A stretch of DNA of 24,079 nt from JACKBJ01 sp964549495. GTDB taxonomy: Bacteria > Chloroflexota > Anaerolineae > Epilineales > Epilineaceae. This document shows, piece by piece, positions 18,416 to 24,079 of this stretch. Positions within the stretch are counted from its first letter, which is position 1, and each line of letters opens with the position of its first letter. The stretch covers positions 1-24,079 of the forward strand of contig CAZJWJ010000084.1 in assembly GCA_964549495.1 (NCBI GenBank), in the 5' to 3' direction. Both the position numbers and the translations under genes were made by a program. The notes beneath the pieces are model-generated. The model was not told where the DNA came from and searched no databases. It saw only the letters and a program-made list of their open reading frames with translations.

Positions 18416-21400
18416 ATGTCCGGGGATCGTCCCACCGCTGCCCGCCGCCTTCCGATCGCCATCGCCACCGGTCTGGTCTGCGGCCTCTTGGCCGGGCTGA
18501 TCCTGCTGCCGGTGCTGGCCGGGCCGAGCTCCGCCGGCCGGCCGAGCCGCGCCGCGACGGCCGATGTGCAGCCGGCCGCGTCGTCGACCACGGCCGGGGC
18601 GGCGCTCCCGTCCGACCCGAGCGAGACCACGACCCGCACACCAGCGCTCGGTGAATCGACCTCCGCCATCGAGCTCGCCGGCTGGGAGGGAGTAAGCTAC
18701 GTCCCGCCCTCCGACGCCCTGGTCTACGAAGCGGCCGCGGCCCGGGTCGGCCCCGATGCCAGCCCGGCCGAGCTGGCGCGGGCGGCCGGCAGCCTGCGCA
18801 CCCAGTGGCAGTCGCAGGCCTACCACGGGCCCGCGCCGGAGCGTCACGCCGCCTTCCGGGCCCGCGAGCGGGCGGTCGTCTCGGCCCTCGAGCAGGGCTT
18901 GCCGCCCTCGGCGGCCTTCGATGCGCGAGGCGCCGTGCTGCCGGAGATGGCCGGCGCCGGCGAGATGACTGCCGAGGCCCCGGATGCGCTCGACGCGCCC
19001 GACATCGAGGGCACCCTGCGGCTCTTCGTCGTGGCCGTCGAGTTTGCCGGCGAGGACACGGTGGAGGAGTTCTCGCATCCGGTCAGCCAGATCGATCGGA
19101 CCTGCGTCACCGACACGATGACCACCTACACCGGACCGCTGCACAACACCATCCCCGAGCCCAGCCCGATGGACAACGAGACCTTCTGGCTGCCCAACTT
19201 CGACCAGGACTTCTACGAGAAGATCATCCTCTCCGAGGAGGGCATCGAGGAGCGGCCGCGGCCGGACCTGATCGATCCGGAGGACGGCCAGCCGGGCATC
19301 GACTTCTCGGGTTTGACGATGGCCAACTACTACGATGAGGTCTCCGGCGGCAAGGTGCGCTTCGATGCCGGACCGGCCGGCGTGATGGCCTGGGTCCAGG
19401 TGCCCCATTCGGTGGCCTACTACGCGGCCAACCGCTGCGACGAGGGCGATGCCGGGCGCATCCAGAGCATGAACGGCCTGCCGGACAACCCGCGCTACCC
19501 CAATGGCGTCAGCACGCTGGCGGCCGACGTGGTCGATGCCATCAACGAGGCCGATCCGGACTTTCCCTGGCAGGACTACGACACCGACGACGACAACGAG
19601 ATCGACCACGTGATCCTGATCCACGCCGGCATCGACAAGTCGGACGGCGGCGGCGAGTATGGCTGGCAGCAGATCTGGGCCCACCGCGGCAGCGTGGACG
19701 GCCGGCAGGGCGGCTATCTGGCCGACGACGGTGGCACGCCGGATGATCCTTCGGACGACGTGCGCCTGCGCGGCTACACCATCCAGCCCGAGAACCTCTA
19801 CCTGGGCGTGGTCGTCCACGAGTTCGGCCACGACCTGGGCCTGCCCGACCTCTACGATACCTCGGGCGCCGGGCGCAACAGCGTGGCCTGGTGGGAGCAG
19901 ATGAGCCTTGGCGCGCGCACGGGGCGCCTCAACGGCTCCGACCCCACCCACCTCTCCAGCTGGAGCAAGATGGTGCTGGACTGGGGCGAGCCGCGGGTCA
20001 TCACGCCCACCGAGGATGCCGAAGAGTTCGTGCTGGGCCAGGCTTCCGGGCCGCCGGAGGGCACGGAGCCGGCCCTGATGATCGAGATCCCTCCGGCCGT
20101 CGAACCGGACATCCGCCTGCTGCCCGGATCGACCCAGGTCTGGAGCAGCGGCTCCGATCAGAACTGGGCCGACGTCAAGCTGGACCGCGAGCTCGACCTG
20201 GGCGATCTGGACCCGGGCACGCCGGTCAGCCTGACCTTCGATCTTGCCTACGAGATCCACAACAACCGCGACTTCTTCTTCGTCGAGGTCTCGGCCGATG
20301 GGGGCCAGACCTACACCCAGACCCGCGGCTACGATGCGGACAGCGGCGAGGAGCGGACCACCAGCGAGGACTACGACGATCCCGCCGACCGGCTGGAACG
20401 CTACGGCAACCTGCGCTTCGGCTACACCGACGATTCTTCCGGCTGGCTGCGCGTACGGCACGATCTCTCGCCTTGGGCCGGCCAGTCCATCCACCTGCGC
20501 CTGCGCTACGCCACCGACAACTTCGGCCTGGGCTACGGCGCCTACGTCGACAACATCCGCGTGGATGCCGGCGCCGGCCTGCTCTTCGAGGACCTGGTCG
20601 AGAACGACGACGAGATGGGCTGGACCCGCCAAGGCGGTAGCTTCGAGAACACGCAGGGCGATGGCTGGCGGCTCTCCGACGCGGCCCGCCGCTACCCGCG
20701 TTACTACATCCTGGAATGGCGCAGCACCCATGGCTTCGATCTGGGCCTGAAGTACGCCTACAACACCATCTACTCGCGCCAGACCCCCGAAGGCCGGCGC
20801 GAGCTGCGGGTCGACCACATCCCCACCAACGCGCCCGGCCTCTTGGCCTGGGTCTGGGACACGCGCTTCGGCAGCAACAACAACACCTTCTCCAACTCGC
20901 GCTTCCGCGGCCTGCCCAGCGAGGGCGCCAAGGGCGGCCTGATGGTGGTCGATGCTCACCCCGAGCCCCTGCGCGGCCCCTTGGGCGGCAAGATCCAGAA
21001 CGAGTACGGCCGCTTCGACTTCCCGCCCGAGAACAACTGGGACGGCCGGGTCCTGACCGCCGACGCCGCCTTCAACCTGCGTACGACGCCCGAGATCACC
21101 CTGACCGCCGCCAGCGGCACCGAGATGGCCGAGACGACCATCCTCACCGCCACCTTACAGGGCGGGCTACCCGCGGTGCGCGCCTTCCACGACGCCCTGG
21201 GCCACACGGCCGGCGTCGAGCTGTTGCCCGCGCCGATCACGCTGGAGGACGACGGCGAGCGTCAGCGCATCAAGCGCTACGCCTTCAGCGACCCGGACGG
21301 CGGCCTGGTGATCCCGGCCGCCGGCTACTACGCCCCGCGCACGCCGGAGGGCTTCAGCGGCCTGGGGGCCGAGACCAGCCCGCCCAGCGCGGACGTGAGC

Positions 21401-22087
21401 ACCGAGGAGACGATGTACGTCGACCGGGCCGGCCAGATCTACACCATTAGCGTCGGCATCGCCGACGAGCAGGAGGTATCCGGCCAGCACAGCGGCAACC
21501 CGGGCGACTCGGGCTTGCACTTCGGCTTCCACTTCGAGGTGGTCGAGGAGGCCGAGGACGGCTCGCAAGCCACGGTGCGCATCTGGCGCAATCCCTGGGC
21601 GGCGGAGCTGGAGCCGACGACCCTGTTCTCCTGGATCGATGGCGTCGACGGCAGTCTGGATTCACTCGGCATCCAGCCCAGCATCCGCAACGTGGGCGGT
21701 GCCGGTCGGCTCCTCTTCTACGCCGACTTCGACGAGCGGTCCGCCATGGTCCCCGCGTCGCGTGGTGAGGGCATGGTCCCGGTCGGCATGCCGGCCGAGG
21801 ACCTGCTGGAGGCGCTCCGCGAGAACGGCGCGGACACCCTCCCCGGCCTGGCGGTATCTCCGGAGGAGACCGTCGGCGTCGCCTGGCTCGGTCACATCCC
21901 CAGTGGCGACCGCCGCGCACCCCAATACTCGTTAGAACCGCGGGCCGGCGCGTCGCTGCTGAGGATCCGCCACCTGGTCTACGCCCTGGACGGCGGCTCG
22001 GCCGCCCTCGCGGTCGAGGACTTCGACTTCGAACTCGGCTCGACGGTCTACCTGCCTGGGCTGTGGAACCAGGCGGGCGTGCGATGA
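18416..22087 (+). CDS. Secreted M6-family metalloprotease (immune inhibitor A type)
   Basis: The 1223-residue protein has a signal peptide (basic start, hydrophobic about 12-35), a pro-region to about 195, and an M6 catalytic domain from about 198 (TLRLFVVAVEFAG) to about 560. The zinc site is HEFGHD at 468-473 in VVVHEFGHDLGLPDLYDT, preceded by DNEIDHVILIHAGIDKSDGG and QQIWAHRG, both typical of M6. Residues about 590-720 form a MAM-like beta-sandwich (FFFVEVSADGGQTYTQTRGY; GYGAYVDNIRVDAG). Next comes the immune inhibitor A style PGLLAWVWDTRFGSNNN and LMVVDAHPEP segment. The C-terminus ends STVYLPGLWNQAGVR. All catalytic residues needed are visible. It is a secreted, probably surface-held zinc endopeptidase whose role could be nutrition or competition. 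It has its own promoter and terminator and is divergent from the methyltransferase operon. Confidence 0.93.
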   Translation: MSGDRPTAARRLPIAIATGLVCGLLAGLILLPVLAGPSSAGRPSRAATADVQPAASSTTAGAALPSDPSETTTRTPALGESTSAIELAGWEGVSYVPPSDALVYEAAAARVGPDASPAELARAAGSLRTQWQSQAYHGPAPERHAAFRARERAVVSALEQGLPPSAAFDARGAVLPEMAGAGEMTAEAPDALDAPDIEGTLRLFVVAVEFAGEDTVEEFSHPVSQIDRTCVTDTMTTYTGPLHNTIPEPSPMDNETFWLPNFDQDFYEKIILSEEGIEERPRPDLIDPEDGQPGIDFSGLTMANYYDEVSGGKVRFDAGPAGVMAWVQVPHSVAYYAANRCDEGDAGRIQSMNGLPDNPRYPNGVSTLAADVVDAINEADPDFPWQDYDTDDDNEIDHVILIHAGIDKSDGGGEYGWQQIWAHRGSVDGRQGGYLADDGGTPDDPSDDVRLRGYTIQPENLYLGVVVHEFGHDLGLPDLYDTSGAGRNSVAWWEQMSLGARTGRLNGSDPTHLSSWSKMVLDWGEPRVITPTEDAEEFVLGQASGPPEGTEPALMIEIPPAVEPDIRLLPGSTQVWSSGSDQNWADVKLDRELDLGDLDPGTPVSLTFDLAYEIHNNRDFFFVEVSADGGQTYTQTRGYDADSGEERTTSEDYDDPADRLERYGNLRFGYTDDSSGWLRVRHDLSPWAGQSIHLRLRYATDNFGLGYGAYVDNIRVDAGAGLLFEDLVENDDEMGWTRQGGSFENTQGDGWRLSDAARRYPRYYILEWRSTHGFDLGLKYAYNTIYSRQTPEGRRELRVDHIPTNAPGLLAWVWDTRFGSNNNTFSNSRFRGLPSEGAKGGLMVVDAHPEPLRGPLGGKIQNEYGRFDFPPENNWDGRVLTADAAFNLRTTPEITLTAASGTEMAETTILTATLQGGLPAVRAFHDALGHTAGVELLPAPITLEDDGERQRIKRYAFSDPDGGLVIPAAGYYAPRTPEGFSGLGAETSPPSADVSTEETMYVDRAGQIYTISVGIADEQEVSGQHSGNPGDSGLHFGFHFEVVEEAEDGSQATVRIWRNPWAAELEPTTLFSWIDGVDGSLDSLGIQPSIRNVGGAGRLLFYADFDERSAMVPASRGEGMVPVGMPAEDLLEALRENGADTLPGLAVSPEETVGVAWLGHIPSGDRRAPQYSLEPRAGASLLRIRHLVYALDGGSAALAVEDFDFELGSTVYLPGLWNQAGVR

Positions 22088-22098
22088 GATGATGCCGA

Positions 22099-22131
22099 CC
22101 GGGGAGCGCGATCGACGGTAGCGCTCCCCGG
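22099..22131. terminator. Bidirectional-type hairpin between the protease and VOC genes
   Basis: CCGGGGAGCGC (22099-22109) pairs perfectly with GCGCTCCCCGG (22121-22131) over 11 bases with an 11-base loop. ATCTTTGT follows on the plus strand. It sits in the 75-base gap between two convergent genes and probably ends both transcripts. Confidence 0.65.
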
Positions 22132-22162
22132 CCAGATCTTTGTCAGGCGCGGCACATGGGCC

Positions 22163-22555
22163 CTATTCGCCTACCTGGCTGACGATCTGGATCAGGTTGC
22201 CACAGGTATCGTCGAACACGGCCGTCGTCACCGGGCCCATCGTCGCGGGCTCTTGCGTAAACTGGACGCCGAGGCCGCGCAGGCGTTCGGCTTCGGCATG
22301 CGCGTCGTCCACGGCAAAGGAGGCGCTCGGGATACCGTCTTCCGCCAGTGCGGTCTTGTAGGGGCCCACGGCCGGATGCGCGTCCGGCTCGAGGAGGAGC
22401 TCCGCACCCTCCGGCTCCTCGGCCGATACGACCGTCAGCCAGCGATGCTCGCCCATGGGGATGTCGTGCTTCGTCCGGAAGCCGAGCACGTCGGTGTAGA
22501 AGCGGAGCGCCTTGTCCTGATCGTCGACGAAGACACTGGTCACGTAGATTCGCAT
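22163..22555 (-). CDS. VOC-superfamily protein, ArsR-linked
   Basis: This 130-residue protein has the vicinal oxygen chelate fold: MRIYVTSVFVDDQDKALRFYTDVLGFRT, then ASFAVDDAHAEAERLRGLGVQF and VFDDTCGNLIQIVSQ. The usual Glu of the last strand is replaced by Gln (NLIQIV), a common variant in uncharacterised members. Its ATG is one base after the ArsR stop, and AGGAG in the ArsR C-terminal codons serves as its ribosome site, so the two are a translationally coupled pair. ArsR-VOC pairs are frequent in bacteria and often respond to an unknown small molecule. The protein may bind or detoxify the inducer. It is distinct from the VOC protein at 12378-12752, with no close resemblance beyond the fold. 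Confidence 0.88.
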   Translation of the reverse strand: MRIYVTSVFVDDQDKALRFYTDVLGFRTKHDIPMGEHRWLTVVSAEEPEGAELLLEPDAHPAVGPYKTALAEDGIPSASFAVDDAHAEAERLRGLGVQFTQEPATMGPVTTAVFDDTCGNLIQIVSQVGE

Positions 22556-22556
22556 C

Positions 22557-22841
22557 TCATTCTCCTGTATCGCCGGTGGGTGGCCAGCGCTCGACGATGC
22601 GCTGGAGCGGGGACGTGTCGACGTCGTGGTACTTGTACCGTCCTTCTCGCCGGCTCGACACGAGCCCGGCTGCCTCGAGCACCTCGAGGTGTTGCGAGAT
22701 GGCCTGGCGGGTCGAGTTCACCCCATGCTTCATCGTGAGGCGGGTGCAGATCTCGAAGAGCGTCTGGCCGTTCTTGTCGGTCAGCTCGTCGAGGATGAAC
22801 CTGCGGGTCGGATCGGCCAGGGCTTTGAACACATCGCTCAT
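22557..22841 (-). CDS. ArsR/SmtB-family transcriptional repressor
   Basis: The 94-residue winged-helix protein begins MSDVFKALADPTRRFILDEL, the ArsR N-terminal pattern, and has its recognition helix at about NSTRQAISQHLEVLEAAGLV with the wing SSRREGRYKYHDV. It has one cysteine (FEICTRL) and no CxC metal-binding pair, so it is unlikely to be a classical arsenic sensor and more likely responds to an organic ligand or to another signal. I chose the ATG at 22841 rather than a TTG at 22859, because the TTG lies within the promoter and operator. There is no Shine-Dalgarno before 22841, and the expected transcription start is only a few bases away, so the mRNA may be nearly leaderless. It heads an operon with the VOC gene and probably represses itself. 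Confidence 0.9.
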   Translation of the reverse strand: MSDVFKALADPTRRFILDELTDKNGQTLFEICTRLTMKHGVNSTRQAISQHLEVLEAAGLVSSRREGRYKYHDVDTSPLQRIVERWPPTGDTGE

Positions 22842-22850
22842 CGCCGACAG

Positions 22851-22878
22851 TTTATGCAAGTGCGTGCTTGCATGTCAA
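22851..22878 (-). promoter_or_regulatory. ArsR-VOC promoter with overlapping palindromic operator
   Basis: On the minus strand TTGACA (22878-22873) and CATAAA (22856-22851) are 16 bases apart. A palindrome with 7-base perfect arms, ATGCAAG-CACGCA-CTTGCAT (22854-22873), fills the spacer and overlaps both hexamers. This is the placement expected for an ArsR dimer that blocks RNA polymerase. Confidence 0.72.
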
Positions 22879-23079
22879 GTGGCTGCATTCAGGCTCGGGC
22901 CAATCGATCCACATCGATGTCCAGGCAACGCGGCGGAATCCTTGGTCGTCAGCGGGAGAGCCCTTACGTTGCGGGGGAACTGTTTGGGGAGCCGCGACGT
23001 TAATCACTTCTTGTCGGATGTGGCTTGCTTCTTGCTCCACTGGCTTGCTCGCGTCATCCTGGACCCATGGAGGTCGACC

Positions 23080-23805
23080 ATGTCTCCTCGTGCGTTGCTG
23101 CCGCTCTACGGCCTGCTGCTCTGCCTGGCGATCAGCGCGTGCCTCGAGGCGCCAACGCCGCTCGCGCCAGCCCGTGAATCCGGCGAGCCCGGTAAGACCG
23201 CTGGGATCGAGCTGTACACCATCTCCGAAGCGGACGCGGACTGCGAGGGCTTCACCGCATCGCTCGAGACCAGCGAGTCCATCGACGAGGCCGAACTGGA
23301 ACCGGAGGTGCTGGTTTCGATGGCCTCGGCCATCGCGCTGGTCGAGATCGAAGCCGTGTTGCCGGCGCGCTACGACACAGCCAGCGGAGCGCCGGCCTGG
23401 CAGGACAAGCGAGCCTCAGGCATCACGGCATCGGACATCACCGAGAACGAACACGGCATCTTCCGACCCATCGTCCTGCGGGTGACCGACCCGATTTCGA
23501 CCACCGACGGCATCGAGGGCTTCGTCGTCTCGCGGCGCGGGGGCTGCGATCGCTCCTCCAGCTTCGCGCATCGGGTCGATGCCCCCGGCATCGAAGGCCG
23601 GGAAGGCGATCGGGGGATCACCTTGCTCACCAAGCCGCCGGATTCCTGGTCGGACGATCCACCGGACTTCTACACGCATCTGCTTCGCGAGGCCGAGTCG
23701 CGCGGCGATGGCTACGAGCCGATGCTCGTGCTGGACTGGCAACCGCAGTCCGACGACTCGCAGGACGGGTTCCTCGACATCGATGCCGAGGACGATGCCG
23801 GATGA
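23080..23805 (+). CDS. Lipoprotein of unknown function (241 aa)
   Basis: The start is the ATG at 23080, with GGAGG (23069-23073) 6 bases upstream; frames opening further upstream are antisense to the ArsR operon and are not used. The signal peptide MSPRALLPLYGLLLCLAISAC ends in a lipobox (ISAC), so Cys21 should be lipid-modified. The mature part is acidic and about 220 residues long, with MASAIALVEIEAVLPARYD, FRPIVLRVTDPISTTDGIEG and VSRRGGCDR, suggesting beta-strands. No known catalytic motif is visible. Two cysteines (about 52 and 155) may form a disulfide. The C-terminal residues are strongly acidic (DIDAEDDAG). The stop overlaps the next start (ATGA), so it was coupled to the Nudix gene. 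I do not recognise the family. Confidence 0.78.
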   Translation: MSPRALLPLYGLLLCLAISACLEAPTPLAPARESGEPGKTAGIELYTISEADADCEGFTASLETSESIDEAELEPEVLVSMASAIALVEIEAVLPARYDTASGAPAWQDKRASGITASDITENEHGIFRPIVLRVTDPISTTDGIEGFVVSRRGGCDRSSSFAHRVDAPGIEGREGDRGITLLTKPPDSWSDDPPDFYTHLLREAESRGDGYEPMLVLDWQPQSDDSQDGFLDIDAEDDAG

Positions 23806-24065
23806 ATGCGAAGTGGCGTAAGATCGGTGAGTCCGCGTTTCGCATGGGCTACCGTCGGATGCTCGAGAAGACCTTCCGCCTGCCGGATGGCAGCGTGGAG
23901 AGATACAACATCAAGGACGAAGGTCGCCCCGTCTGCGTCCTGGCACTCACAGCGGCGCACGAGGTCATCCTGGCCAAGCAATACCGTCCGGGCCCCGAGC
24001 AAACGCTGCTGGAGTTGCCCGGCGGTGTTCAGCGACAGTTAGAATTGGACAGCGGCGACAGTTAG
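23802..24065 (+). pseudogene. Nudix hydrolase (ADP-ribose pyrophosphatase-like), truncated within the Nudix box
   Basis: The first ~75 residues look like an ADP-sugar pyrophosphatase: EKTFRLPDGSVERYNIKDEG, CVLALTAAHEVILAKQYRPG, then PEQTLLELPGG, which normally opens the Nudix box (GX5EX7REUXEEXGU). After ELPGG the sequence changes into QRQLELDSGDS and stops at 24065, losing all the metal-binding Glu residues. The break at about 24025 coincides with the start of a repeat-rich, lower-GC sequence that looks like an insertion-sequence end. The remaining 87-codon frame would therefore give an inactive fragment. The gene starts in an ATGA overlap with the lipoprotein gene. Whether the rest of the Nudix gene lies beyond the insertion cannot be seen. 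Confidence 0.75.
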
Positions 24066-24079
24066 AAACCCCCACGAGG
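24026..24079. mobile_element. Probable left end of an insertion sequence (partial)
   Basis: From TGTTCAGCGACAGTTAGAA at 24026 onwards the sequence is AT-richer than its surroundings and contains the 13-base unit GCGACAGTTAGAA twice (24032-24044 and 24055-24067), 23 bases apart, joined by TTGGACAGCG. A TGT start and multiple terminal direct repeats are features of the IS21 family, which is my best guess. The element interrupts a Nudix gene. No transposase is visible because the window ends. Confidence 0.55.
24032..24067 (+). repeat. Two direct copies of a 13-base unit at the element end
   Basis: GCGACAGTTAGAA occurs at 24032-24044 and again at 24055-24067. Such repeats near the tip often serve as transposase-binding sites. 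Confidence 0.8.

Noticed and set aside
18164..20959. Very long minus-strand open frame continuing upstream of the methyltransferase, antisense to the protease
   Set aside because: Its translation is low-complexity Gly/Ala/Arg/Val-rich without domains. The plus strand encodes a complete M6 protease with catalytic motifs. The methyltransferase starts at 18163 with its own family N-terminus.
22348..23079. Plus-strand frame upstream of the lipoprotein ATG, antisense to ArsR-VOC
   Set aside because: The Arg/Ser/Pro-rich translation is a shadow of the ArsR and VOC genes. The signal peptide begins at 23080.

Overview
This is a GC-rich bacterial chromosomal window, and I infer a member of the Chloroflexota. 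The support is indirect. Several exported proteins carry a short Ile/Val-Tyr/His-Leu-Pro tag (RIYLPFAW, RIHLPLVSR, TVYLPGLWNQ). One lipoprotein has Thr/Pro linkers of the TPTPTPT kind and an Ig-like domain common in that phylum. The leucyl-tRNA synthetase has the KMGKSLKN form of the signature. No rRNA, tRNA or CRISPR array is visible.

Layout. (1) Positions 1-7458 hold an ECF sigma factor and an overlapping membrane anti-sigma factor with a very large outer domain. Two paralogous secreted beta-propeller proteins flank the pair, one divergent (1-1560, running off the window) and one convergent (4471-7458). (2) Positions 7606-12330 hold leuS with a textbook sigma70-type promoter, then a modular FecR-like lipoprotein with its own promoter and a strong terminator hairpin. 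(3) Positions 12378-12752 hold a small VOC-fold protein. (4) Positions 18163-12769 (minus strand) look like one operon: a SAM methyltransferase, two tandem paralogous multi-pass membrane proteins resembling GT-C glycosyltransferases, and a small membrane-anchored protein of unknown function. (5) Positions 18338-22131 hold a large secreted M6 (immune inhibitor A type) metalloprotease with an extended -10 promoter and a terminator. (6) Positions 22163-22878 hold an ArsR-VOC operon with a palindromic operator placed over its own promoter. (7) Positions 23080-24079 hold a lipoprotein of unknown function translationally coupled to a Nudix hydrolase. The Nudix gene is broken inside its Nudix box by what looks like the end of an insertion sequence.

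How the parts may work together. Most of the window serves the cell envelope: secreted propellers, an envelope-sensing sigma/anti-sigma pair, surface glycan enzymes, lipoproteins and a secreted protease. The most interesting group is the sigma/anti-sigma pair with its flanking propellers, which could be a surface-signalling module; that link is an inference from gene order and paralogy. Very long open frames antisense to leuS and to the protease exist, but I regard them as composition shadows of GC-rich genes.
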